A stretch of 64,000 nucleotides of DNA from RYN-230 sp963829725 (lineage in GTDB: Bacteria > Actinomycetota > Actinomycetes > Streptosporangiales > Streptosporangiaceae): the NCBI GenBank assembly GCA_963829725.1, contig CAWHJW010000007.1:62001-126000 (forward strand), read 5' to 3'. Made by a program: the position numbers and the translations under genes. Shown one piece after another: positions 44,231-52,171 of this stretch. How positions within the stretch are numbered: the first letter of the stretch is position 1; each line of letters begins with the position of its first letter. The notes below the pieces were generated by a model. It saw only the letters and a list, made by a program, of their open reading frames with translations, made no database searches and was not told where the DNA came from.

Positions 44231-45142
44231 ATGAAAGTTGCGGTGACCGGCGCGTCGGGGCTCATCGGCCGTGCCCTGGTCGCTTCTCTGCGCCAGGACG
44301 GCGACCAGGTGCGCAGGCTGGTGCGGCGCACCCCGGCGTCCCCGGAGGAGATCGCCTGGGACCCTATGGCGCAGCACGGCGGCGTCACCCCGGCCGCACT
44401 GGACGGCGTGGACGTGGTGGTGCACCTGGCGGGCGCGGGGATCGCCGACCGGCGGTGGACCGACTCCTACAAGGAGGAGATCCGGGTCAGCCGGGTGTCC
44501 GGCACCCGCGCCATCGCCGAGCTGCTGGCGGGCATGGATTCCCCGCCCGTCCTCCTGTCCGGCTCCGCAGTCGGCTGGTACGGGGATACCGGCGGCCGCG
44601 AGGTGGACGAGTCGGCTCCGGCCGGCCAGGGCTTCCTGGCCGGCGTGGTCCGGGACTGGGAAGCCGCCGCCGACCCGGCCCGGGAGGCCGGCATCCGGGT
44701 GGTGACCTTGCGCACCGGCGTCGTCATCTCCCGGAGCGGTGGCGTGCTGGGCCAGGTGCTGCCGCTGTTCCGGCTCGGCCTGGGCGCCCGGCTGGGCTCC
44801 GGCAGCCAGGCCATGAGCTGGGTGGCGCTGGCCGACTGGATCCGGGCCGCCCGTTTCCTGGCCGGCCAGGAAGCGGTATCTGGGCCGGTGAACATCACGG
44901 CGCCCAACCCGGTGACGAACACCGAGTTCACCGCGGTCCTGGCTGGCGCGCTGCACCGGCCTGCGCTGCTGTCCATCCCCACGCCGGTGCTGTCCCTCGC
45001 GCTGGGCGGCGTGACGAGCGACCTGCTGACCAGCGCGCGGGTGATGCCGCGTCGGCTGGAGCAGGAGGGCTTCGGGTTCAGCCAGCCTGACCTGCCCGGC
45101 GCCCTGGCCGCCGAGCTGGCCACCGCCGGCTCGGCCGCCTGA
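44231..45142 (+). CDS. TIGR01777-family NAD(P)-dependent epimerase-like protein
   Basis: A 303-residue extended SDR. The Rossmann motif is MKVAVTGASGLIGRALVASL; further family marks are LAGAGIADRRWTDSYKEEI, SGSAVGWYGDTGGREVDES and the C-terminal RVMPRRLEQEGFGF. Homologues (YfcH, SDR39U1) are widespread and of uncertain substrate. It follows sucB by 86 bases on the same strand, as in Streptomyces, and may belong to the same transcription unit. Confidence 0.92.
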   Translation: MKVAVTGASGLIGRALVASLRQDGDQVRRLVRRTPASPEEIAWDPMAQHGGVTPAALDGVDVVVHLAGAGIADRRWTDSYKEEIRVSRVSGTRAIAELLAGMDSPPVLLSGSAVGWYGDTGGREVDESAPAGQGFLAGVVRDWEAAADPAREAGIRVVTLRTGVVISRSGGVLGQVLPLFRLGLGARLGSGSQAMSWVALADWIRAARFLAGQEAVSGPVNITAPNPVTNTEFTAVLAGALHRPALLSIPTPVLSLALGGVTSDLLTSARVMPRRLEQEGFGFSQPDLPGALAAELATAGSAA

Positions 45143-45149
45143 CCGGGCC

Positions 45150-45821
45150 TCAGCCCGGCGGCACGGACGCGCGGGCCGCCTCCCTGGCCTCGCCGGGCTC
45201 TCCCCCCTCGGGGAAACACGGCTCGGCCGGGATGAGGGTGCGGAAGCCGCGCGTCTCCAGGCCGTAGAGCGGGACCTTCCAAAGCGGCGGCAGCGGGACC
45301 CCGGCGCCGCGGAACCGGGCCAGCGACCTGATGTTGAGCCGCATCAGCCGGCGTGCGCCGATCACCGCCAGCGCGGCCAGCGGCAGCTCGACGCAGAGCG
45401 CCATCAGCAGGCTGAGCAGGAACCCGCTGGTCCGCAGGTCCAGGGTGACGTCGAACCAGGCGTCGCAGCACAGCAGCGTGGCCACGACCACCAGGCAGAT
45501 GATCACCAGCTGGCGGTGCCGCCACGCCGCCCAGGCCATCACCGCGAACGCGACCAGCAGCCCGATGTCAAAGCCCACCCAGGCACCTCGCCAGCCGCCC
45601 GACCGGTAATCGCGGGGCAGGGTCAGCGCCAGCACGGCCGTCCAGGCGGCCAGCACGAGGCAGCAGCCGACGATGCTGGCCAGCACGAGGGCCCGGCGGC
45701 GCGGGCTGCCCGGGAGGTCCGCCTCGGCCGGCGGCGATGGATCATCCAGCGCCGCCAGGGTGCGGGACAGCTCCGCCCGCTCACCAGGACTCATCTGCCG
45801 CAGCTCGTCGAGACTTATCAC
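45150..45821 (-). CDS. Four-helix membrane protein of unknown function
   Basis: A 223-residue protein beginning MISLDELRQMSPGERAELSR, a soluble helical start, then four membrane helices (ALVLASIVGCCLVLAAWTAV; WVGFDIGLLVAFAVMAWAAW; LVIICLVVVATLLCC; LLSLLMALCVELPLAALAVI) and a cytoplasmic tail. ATG 45821 has AGGAGG-like AGGAGGTACTTGG upstream. Convergent with the SDR gene. I recognise no family function. Confidence 0.75.
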   Translation of the reverse strand: MISLDELRQMSPGERAELSRTLAALDDPSPPAEADLPGSPRRRALVLASIVGCCLVLAAWTAVLALTLPRDYRSGGWRGAWVGFDIGLLVAFAVMAWAAWRHRQLVIICLVVVATLLCCDAWFDVTLDLRTSGFLLSLLMALCVELPLAALAVIGARRLMRLNIRSLARFRGAGVPLPPLWKVPLYGLETRGFRTLIPAEPCFPEGGEPGEAREAARASVPPG

Positions 45822-45940
45822 GCCAAGTACCTCCTAGCGGGGTAACTACCCCACCCGGTGCGATACTTCCCCAGGCGGCGGCTGGGCATTCGCTGGGAAA
45901 TCGCCGGCCGCGGGCCGGCCGCGGCGGGTAGGGTGACAGC

Positions 45941-46665
45941 GTGCGGAGCGAACTGGTCTATGTGCACGCCGGCTTCGGTGCCGACGCCGTCCCCTACCTG
46001 CGCGGCTGGGACGTGCAGCGGCGGCTGCACGCCCAGCGGGTGCGCGATGCCATCCCGGACACCTGCCTGCTGATGGAGCATCAGCCGGTGTTCACCGCGG
46101 GCAAGCGGACCGGCCCGCTGGACCGGCGGCCGGCGACGCGGGCGCCCCGGTGATCGAGGTGGACCGGGGCGGCAAGATCACCTGGCACGGGCCGGGCCAG
46201 CTCGTCGGCTACCCCATCATCCGGCTCGGCGAGCCGGTCAACGTGGTCGCCTACGTGCGGACGGTCGAGGAAGCCCTGATGCGGGCCTGCGCCGACGCCG
46301 GGCTGGCCACCGCCCGGGTCGAGGGGCGCAGCGGGGTCTGGGTCCGCGGCGGGGACGGGACCGGCGGCCGGCCCGACCGTAAGGTCGCCGCGATCGGGAT
46401 CCGGGTGTCCCGCGGGGTGACCATGCACGGCTTCGCCCTGAACTGCGACTGCGACCTGGGCTGGTTCGACCGGTTCGTGCCCTGCGGCATCCGGGACGCC
46501 GGGGTGACCAGCCTGTCCGCCGAGTGCGGCCGGCCGGTCACGGTCGCTGACATGACCGGCCTGGTGGAGCAGCACCTGGCCGGCGTGCTCGGGGCAGCGG
46601 CCTGGCGGCGCGCCCCGCTGCCGGGCGAACTGCCCGAAGTCCCGGCGGCCGCCGCGGCCTCCTGA
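45941..46665 (+). CDS. lipB: Octanoyltransferase, interrupted by a one-base deletion
   Basis: GTG 45941 starts a LipB: VYVHAGFGADAVPYLRGWDV, then LLMEHQPVFTAGKRTGPLDR. A missing G near 46121-46124 stops that frame at 46153; restoring it gives GAPVIEVDRGGKITWHGPGQ and LVGYPIIRL, the lipoate ligase/LipB signature, on to VGIRVS-like KVAAIGIRVSRGVTMHGFAL and the catalytic Cys in RFVPCGIRDAGVTSL. The enzyme moves octanoyl groups from ACP to E2 apo-domains. It should be needed with lipA for lipoate synthesis, so assembly error is the likely cause of the shift. Confidence 0.92.
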
Positions 46666-46674
46666 GCGGCATTC

Positions 46675-48003
46675 CTAGCTCGCGGCGGGCCCGGCCAGCC
46701 GGGCCAGGAAGCCGGGCAGCTCGCCGATGGCGACCGCGGACTGGTCCCCGCTCTCCATGTCCCGGACGGTGACCGTGCCGGCCTCATGCTCGCTGCGGCC
46801 ATAGAGCAGCGCCCAGCGCGCACCCTGGTCGCTGGCCCATTTCAGCTGACGGCCGAGTTTCCGGGACGCGCCCAGGTAGACGCTGGAGCGCAGCCCGGCG
46901 CGGTGCGCGTCCGCCGCGAACCCGAAGGCATCCTCGGCGAGCTCCTCGCCCATCACCGTGACCGCCACGTCCAACCGCCGGATCGTCCCGGCCCGGGCGG
47001 CGTCCGGCAGCAGCAGGAGGAGGATGCGCTCGATGCCCAGCGAGCCGCCGGTACCGGGGACATCCGGCCCGCCCAGCTGCTCGATCAGGTGGTCGTAGCG
47101 GCCGCCCGAGGAGATCGACCCGGGCACCCCCTCCGCCTCGACCTCCCAGATCGGCCCGGTGTAGTAGCTCAGCCCGCGGACCATGCGCGGGGTGAACTGG
47201 ACCCGGCCGGGCGGCACGGCGGTGCCGATCAGCCGGAGTACCTCATCGACCTCGTCCAGGCCGGCCGCGCCTTCCTCGCTCGGCTTGAGCGCCACCCTGA
47301 TCCGCTCGGCCGCGTCCGGCGCGGTCATCGTGGCGACCAGCTCGCCCGCCAGGTCCGGGTCCAGGCCGCGGCCGGCCAGCTCGGCGGTCACCCCGGGGGG
47401 CGCCAGCTTGTCCAGCTTGTCCAGGGTGATCAGCACTCCCGGCCCGAGCTCAGCCGGGACCCCGAACGCCTCGAGCAGGCCGGCCAGCACGTGCCGCGAG
47501 TTGAGCAGGAAGCGGAAGCCGTCGATGCCAAGCTCGGTGAGCGCGTCGTGCACGGCGCAGATCACCTCGGCGTCGGCCAGGGTAGAGGTCGTCCCGATGG
47601 TGTCCAGGTCACACTGGACGAACTCGCGGAACCGGCCCCTTCCCGGCCGGTCCGCCCGCCACACCGGGCCCATCGCGTAGCGCTTGTACGGGGTGGGCAG
47701 CTGGCTGCCGTACGCGGCCGCGACCCGGGCCAGCGGCACGGTCATGTCGTACCTCAGCGCGAGGTCGGCCTCGCCGGACGCTTCGTGCTCGCCCCGCCGG
47801 AGGATCTTGAAGATGAGCTTGTCGCCCTCTTCCCCGTACTTGCCCAGCAGGACGTCGAGCCGCTCGAAGGCCGGCGTCTGCAACGGCTCGAACCCGTAGC
47901 GCGAGAAGACGGACCGGATCACCGCGAACGCGCGCTCCCGCGCTTCGAGTTCGGCGGCCAGGAAATCACGTGTCCCCGAGGGGGGATCGAACTGCATCGG
48001 CAT
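46675..48003 (-). CDS. hisS: Histidyl-tRNA synthetase of an archaeal/eukaryotic-like type
   Basis: A 442-residue class II synthetase. Start ATG 48003 is preceded by GGGAG; a second ATG lies two codons later. Motif 2 reads GPVWRADRPGRGRFREFVQC and the motif-1 region LALRYDMTVPLARV; the His-specific segments are GRYDHLIEQLGG and GGSLGIERILLL. Typical bacterial HisRS has RPEGT and FRYERPQKGRYRQFHQ instead, so this belongs to the other HisRS branch. It charges tRNA-His with histidine. It lies between lipB and lipA, which are usually closer together in relatives. Confidence 0.93.
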   Translation of the reverse strand: MPMQFDPPSGTRDFLAAELEARERAFAVIRSVFSRYGFEPLQTPAFERLDVLLGKYGEEGDKLIFKILRRGEHEASGEADLALRYDMTVPLARVAAAYGSQLPTPYKRYAMGPVWRADRPGRGRFREFVQCDLDTIGTTSTLADAEVICAVHDALTELGIDGFRFLLNSRHVLAGLLEAFGVPAELGPGVLITLDKLDKLAPPGVTAELAGRGLDPDLAGELVATMTAPDAAERIRVALKPSEEGAAGLDEVDEVLRLIGTAVPPGRVQFTPRMVRGLSYYTGPIWEVEAEGVPGSISSGGRYDHLIEQLGGPDVPGTGGSLGIERILLLLLPDAARAGTIRRLDVAVTVMGEELAEDAFGFAADAHRAGLRSSVYLGASRKLGRQLKWASDQGARWALLYGRSEHEAGTVTVRDMESGDQSAVAIGELPGFLARLAGPAAS

Positions 48004-48108
48004 GCGTCCATGCTCCCCGACCGGACCGCTTCCCGTCACATCGATGACCGCGCCCGCGCTCCGCGCTGCCCGGTTTCCCGTCCTGTCCGGCTGGACGGAG
48101 CGGGACCG

Positions 48109-48136
48109 GTGAGCACGCTGCGTGAGCGCTGCTCAC
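48109..48136. promoter_or_regulatory. Inverted repeat between hisS and the MFS gene
   Basis: GTGAGCA (48109-48115) and TGCTCAC (48130-48136) are exact inverted copies with a 14-base spacer, in the divergent promoter region. A possible operator for either gene; no binding protein is suggested by neighbours. Confidence 0.4.
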
Positions 48137-48246
48137 GAAGCGGGCATCGCGGGCCCCGTGCTACCGTGGACGCATGTCCTAGGACCAGCGGCCCTGTCAC
48201 CTGCGCAGCCTTGCCGTAGCCCACCCGCATCCTAGGAGTTCCCCCC

Positions 48247-49554
48247 GTGCCGCCCTCACAGGTCACCGACGTGGCTGCCGAGCGCCCGCAGGACGAGGTT
48301 CAGGCCCGCGCCCGGCGTAGCGGGACGTCCCGGTCGTCGCTGCCGCTGGCCGTCGTGCTCCAGGTGCTGATCTCGCTCGGGGACGGCCTGGCCATGGTCG
48401 CCCTGGCCAGCCGGGTGTACCAGAGTTCACACGCGTCCTGGGCGGTGGCCTGCGTCTTCCTCGCCATCAGCGTGCCGATGACCGCGCTGTCCCCGGTGGC
48501 CGGCCTGATGCTGGACCGGTTCCCGGTCCGTCCCGTGCTGGTCGCGGCCGCCGCCGCCGAGGCGGTGGTGGCGCTGGCGCTGACCCGGCTCACCGGCACC
48601 GGCGCGATCCTCGGCCTGTCGGTGGGGTTCGGCCTGTGTGCCGCCGTGCTCCAGCCCGGGCTGGGCGCGATCGTGCCGAGAGTGGCCGGCCCGGCCGGGG
48701 TCACCAAGGCGAACGGCTACCTCCAGGCCGCCACCTGGGGCGGCTTCACCGTCGGGCCGCTGCTGGCTGGCGTGCTCACCGCGGCGGGGGGCACCGGCCT
48801 GGCGCTGGGCGCCGTCGCGGTCGTGTACGGCATCGGCGCGGCCGGCTTGCGCTTGCTCCGGCTGGCCCCTGCGGGCCTGGCCGGTCCCGGCACGCCGGGC
48901 GGGCCGGCGCTCCCGCCGGCCCCGGCGGCCGAGCCGCGCGGCGGCCAGATCAGCGCGGGACTGCGGTTCCTGCGCCGCGACGCGGAGGCTTCGCTACTCG
49001 TGGTCGTGGTCGCCATCATGGTGGCGTTCGGCAACATGGCCAGCGTGGCGGAGGTGGCCTTCGCCGAGGGAGTGCTCAAGGCCGGCGCTTCCGGGTACTC
49101 GGTGCTGGTCGCGGCGTGGACCGGGGGCATGCTGGCCGGCACCCTGCTGGCCAGCCGGCTGCCGTCCCGGCGCCTCGCCCCGGCCACGCTGCTGGGCTGC
49201 CTGGCCGCGGGCACCGGCGTGGCGCTGGCGGCCGGGGCGATGACCCTCTGGCAGGCGGCCGCCGCCTACGGCGCCGGCGGGCTGGCCAACGGGGTTGAGG
49301 TGGTCGCCACCCGGAGCTTCCTCAACCACCGGGTCCCGGAGGCCATCTCGGGACGTGTCTTCGCCGCCTATTCAGGCGTCCTGTTCGGCGCGATGTCACT
49401 GGGCATGGCCGCCGCGGGCGGCCTGCTCGCCCCGCTCAACCCCCGGGTGGTGCTGCTGATCGCGGGCGGCGGCGGCATCGTGGCCGGCGCGCTGGGCTGC
49501 CTGCGCTACGTGCGGCTCCGCGCCCGCCGCCGCGCGGCAGCACCGGAGAACTGA
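48247..49554 (+). CDS. Major facilitator superfamily transporter
   Basis: A 435-residue permease with twelve predicted helices (LPLAVVLQVLISLGDGLAMV onward, break in the middle at a Pro/Gly-rich loop near residue 220). GTG 48247 follows TAGGAG. The pattern matches the enterobactin-exporter/MFS_3 group of drug and siderophore exporters. Divergent from hisS with a 243-base gap. Substrate unknown. Confidence 0.9.
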   Translation: MPPSQVTDVAAERPQDEVQARARRSGTSRSSLPLAVVLQVLISLGDGLAMVALASRVYQSSHASWAVACVFLAISVPMTALSPVAGLMLDRFPVRPVLVAAAAAEAVVALALTRLTGTGAILGLSVGFGLCAAVLQPGLGAIVPRVAGPAGVTKANGYLQAATWGGFTVGPLLAGVLTAAGGTGLALGAVAVVYGIGAAGLRLLRLAPAGLAGPGTPGGPALPPAPAAEPRGGQISAGLRFLRRDAEASLLVVVVAIMVAFGNMASVAEVAFAEGVLKAGASGYSVLVAAWTGGMLAGTLLASRLPSRRLAPATLLGCLAAGTGVALAAGAMTLWQAAAAYGAGGLANGVEVVATRSFLNHRVPEAISGRVFAAYSGVLFGAMSLGMAAAGGLLAPLNPRVVLLIAGGGGIVAGALGCLRYVRLRARRRAAAPEN

Positions 49555-49630
49555 CCGGCCAGCCAGGCCCGCGAGGCACCCGGGGGCGCCGCCCGCGCTG
49601 GGCAGGCCGGCCGGGACGTACGCTTGGAGC

Positions 49631-50626
49631 GTGGTAGTCGCACCCCAAGGACGCAAGCTCCTGCGCCTCGAAGCCCGCAACAGCCAGACCCCCATCGAGA
49701 AGAAGCCCCCGTGGATCAAGACCCGGCTGCGCACCGGGCCTGAGTACACGGCACTGAAGAGCCTGGTCAAGCGAGAAGGCCTGCACACCGTCTGTGAAGA
49801 GGCGGGCTGCCCGAACATCTTCGAGTGCTGGGAGGACCGCGAGGCGACCTTCCTCATTGGCGGTGACCAGTGCACCCGGCGGTGCGACTTCTGCCAGATC
49901 GCCACCGGGAAGCCGGAGCCGCTGGACACCGATGAACCGCGCCGGGTCGCGGAGTCGGTGGCCACGATGGGCCTGCGTTATGCCACGGTCACCGGGGTGG
50001 CCCGGGATGACCTCCCCGATGGCGGGGCGTGGCTGTACGCGCAGACCAGCGTCGAGATCCACGCGGCCGTGCCAGGCTGCGGGGTGGAACTGCTGATCCC
50101 GGACTTCAACGCGCATAACGCCAGGCTGGCCACGGTGTTCGCGGCGCGCCCGGAGGTGCTGGCGCACAACATCGAGACGGTCCCCCGCATCTTCAGGCGG
50201 ATCCGGCCCGGGTTCCGCTATGAGCGATCGCTGGACGTCCTGGCCCGGGCCCGGGAGGCCGGCCTGGTGACCAAGTCCAACCTCATCCTCGGCCTCGGCG
50301 AGGAGCCGGCCGAGGTCACCCAGGCCATGACCGACCTGCGGGCGGCCGGCTGTGAGCTGCTCACCATCACCCAGTACCTGCGCCCGTCGCCGCTGCACCA
50401 CCCGGTGGACCGGTGGGTCAAGCCTGAGGAGTTCGCGGCGCTCCGCGACGAGGCCCTGGCCCTCGGCTTCTCCGGGGTGATGTCCGGGCCGCTTGTCCGG
50501 TCTTCCTACCGTGCGGGGCGCCTCTACCGGGAGGCCCTGGGCCGCCGGGCCGGCCACGCCGTGGCACCGGATCCCGCCGCGGCGGCCACCGATCCGGGGC
50601 CCGCGATTTCCGCCCAGGCCCGCTGA
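49631..50626 (+). CDS. lipA: Lipoyl synthase
   Basis: A 331-residue radical-SAM enzyme. The auxiliary cluster motif CEEAGCPNIFEC, the SAM-cluster motif CTRRCDFC and the C-terminal SSYRAG serine ligand (VRSSYRAGRLYREAL) are present. It inserts two sulfurs into protein-bound octanoyl groups placed by LipB. GTG 49631 has GGAG eight bases upstream. Followed within 20 bases by the DUF4191 gene, the usual actinobacterial pair. Confidence 0.97.
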   Translation: MVVAPQGRKLLRLEARNSQTPIEKKPPWIKTRLRTGPEYTALKSLVKREGLHTVCEEAGCPNIFECWEDREATFLIGGDQCTRRCDFCQIATGKPEPLDTDEPRRVAESVATMGLRYATVTGVARDDLPDGGAWLYAQTSVEIHAAVPGCGVELLIPDFNAHNARLATVFAARPEVLAHNIETVPRIFRRIRPGFRYERSLDVLARAREAGLVTKSNLILGLGEEPAEVTQAMTDLRAAGCELLTITQYLRPSPLHHPVDRWVKPEEFAALRDEALALGFSGVMSGPLVRSSYRAGRLYREALGRRAGHAVAPDPAAAATDPGPAISAQAR

Positions 50627-50643
50627 CTCGTATCCTGCCCTCC

Positions 50644-51351
50644 ATGGCGAACAAGGCCGCAGGCACGGCGAAGGACGGGGCGGACGCCCCTCCCGGCCGC
50701 ATCAAGCAGATCCGCATGGTCGCGGGCATCCTCCGCGAGAAGAATCCCAGGGCCCTGCCGATCGTCGCGGCCAGCGGCGTCGGCATCATCGCGGTCTTCG
50801 TGATCGTGGGGCTGCTGACCGGGCTGGGCGGGCTGCTGATCCCGCTCGGCGTGCTGGCCGGGCTGGCCACCGCGATGATCCTGTTCGGCCGGTTCGCCCA
50901 GTCGGCCCAGTACGCCGCGGTGGAGGGCCAGCCCGGCGCGGCGGCTGCCATCATGCAGAGCATGCGGGGCGGCTGGACGGTGACCCCGGCCGTGGCCGCG
51001 AACCGGAACATGGACGTGGTGCACCGGGCCGTCGGCCGGCCCGGCGTCGTCCTGGTCGGCGAGGGGTCCCCGACCAGGCTGCCGGGGCTGCTCGCGGCGG
51101 AGAAGAAGCGGATCTCCCGGGTCGCCTACGAAACGCCGATCTATGACTTCCAGGTCGGCGACGAAGCGGGCCAGGTGCCGATCAGCAAGCTGCAGCGCAA
51201 GATCATGCGGCTGCCGCGCAACCTGAAGGGTGCCGAGGTCACCGAGCTGAACTACCGGCTCAAGGCCCTGCCCCAGTCGCTGCAGGCGCCCAAGGGCCCG
51301 ATGCCCCGGTCCGGCCGGATGCCACGGCCGCCGCGGCCCCGGACCCGCTGA
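50644..51351 (+). CDS. DUF4191 membrane protein
   Basis: A 235-residue protein with two adjacent membrane helices (ALPIVAASGVGIIAVFVIVG; IPLGVLAGLATAMILFGRFA) and a soluble remainder containing SMRGGWTVTPAVAANRNMDV and LLAAEKKRISRVAYETPIYD. The family is actinobacterial and almost always follows lipA, as here; its role is not known. Basic, Pro/Arg-rich C-terminus. Confidence 0.92.
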   Translation: MANKAAGTAKDGADAPPGRIKQIRMVAGILREKNPRALPIVAASGVGIIAVFVIVGLLTGLGGLLIPLGVLAGLATAMILFGRFAQSAQYAAVEGQPGAAAAIMQSMRGGWTVTPAVAANRNMDVVHRAVGRPGVVLVGEGSPTRLPGLLAAEKKRISRVAYETPIYDFQVGDEAGQVPISKLQRKIMRLPRNLKGAEVTELNYRLKALPQSLQAPKGPMPRSGRMPRPPRPRTR

Positions 51352-51402
51352 CCGGCTGACGGGCTGCCCGGCCAGGCACGCTGACCGGGCCAGGCCGCCA
51401 GC

Positions 51403-51849
51403 TCAGACGCGCAGCACGATGGTGTTGGCCGCCCGGTCGTGCAGCCCGCGCAGGTCACGGTCGGAGACCAGCGGGGGGATCACGGTCAGCAGCAGCAGCG
51501 TGCGGACCAGCGCCCAGAGCAGCCCGACCGGCTTGCCGTCGAGACGGGCGACCCGGATGCCGAGCACCCGCTTGCCCACGGTGAACCCGGTCAGCGCGGT
51601 CAGCAGGTACACCTCGGCACCGAAGATCGCCAGGGTGAGCACCGGGGCGGCGGCGCCGTGCAGGAACGCCCGCGCGATGATGAGGCACAGCACCCAGTCG
51701 ATCAGCAGGGCGGCGAGCCGGCGCCCCATGCTGGCCACCGACCGGGGCCCCTGCTCGGGTAGCCCGAACCGCTCCCCCGGGTACTTTTCCTCGGCCCCGG
51801 GCTCACGAACGCCCGGCAGCAGGACCCCGGCCCACCGTCGCTCCGTCAC
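51403..51849 (-). CDS. RDD-family membrane protein
   Basis: A 148-residue protein. The soluble start contains EEKYPGERFGLPEQGPRSVA, the RDD core appears as MGRRLAALLIDWVLCLIIAR followed by two more helices and TVGKRVLGIRVARLDGKPVG. RDD proteins are small membrane proteins, some with Na+/H+ antiport activity. It is convergent with DUF4191 and divergent from glnA, the same location as in Streptomyces. Confidence 0.92.
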   Translation of the reverse strand: MTERRWAGVLLPGVREPGAEEKYPGERFGLPEQGPRSVASMGRRLAALLIDWVLCLIIARAFLHGAAAPVLTLAIFGAEVYLLTALTGFTVGKRVLGIRVARLDGKPVGLLWALVRTLLLLTVIPPLVSDRDLRGLHDRAANTIVLRV

Positions 51850-52171
51850 CCCTCCACGGTACCGCCCGGGCGATACCCGGCGGCCGGTCCCCGAGTTCCG
51901 GCTGGCCGCTCCTGGGCGGCGGTTTCTGCTACCTGGCCCAGGCGCTTCGCAGCACCCAGGCGTAACACGTGTGAAACACTAGAGACACGGCTCGGTAATC
52001 GCCGGGAACTAACGTCCGAATCGTTCCTGCCGCAGGCCAGACCCCCTATGCGGCCAGCTCTGCGTGGCCGTCTTCCCGCGGCCCTTCAGCCGTGGCAGCC
52101 CGGGGAGGCAACCCCAGGGAGGGCAACACAGTGCCAGCTAACAGAGCGCTAGCTCCGTTCAGGGAGGCTTG
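51850..52171. other. glnA promoter and leader, 322 bases
   Basis: Contains the GlnR site listed separately at 51962-51988. About 180 bases of leader follow with several short GC-rich stems (e.g. around 52060-52115) and no open frame I can support. AGGGAGG at 52161-52167 serves the glnA start. Confidence 0.6.
51962..51988 (+). promoter_or_regulatory. GlnR-binding box
   Basis: GTAAC (51962-66), six bases, GAAAC (51973-77), six bases, GACAC (51984-88) matches the actinomycete GlnR consensus gTnAC-n6-GaAAC-n6-repeat. It lies 184 bases upstream of the glnA start, where GlnR controls glnA in Streptomyces. Confidence 0.85.

Noticed and set aside
48004..48246. T-box or other riboswitch upstream of hisS
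   Set aside because: No T-box sequence or specifier-stem arrangement; only a simple inverted repeat.
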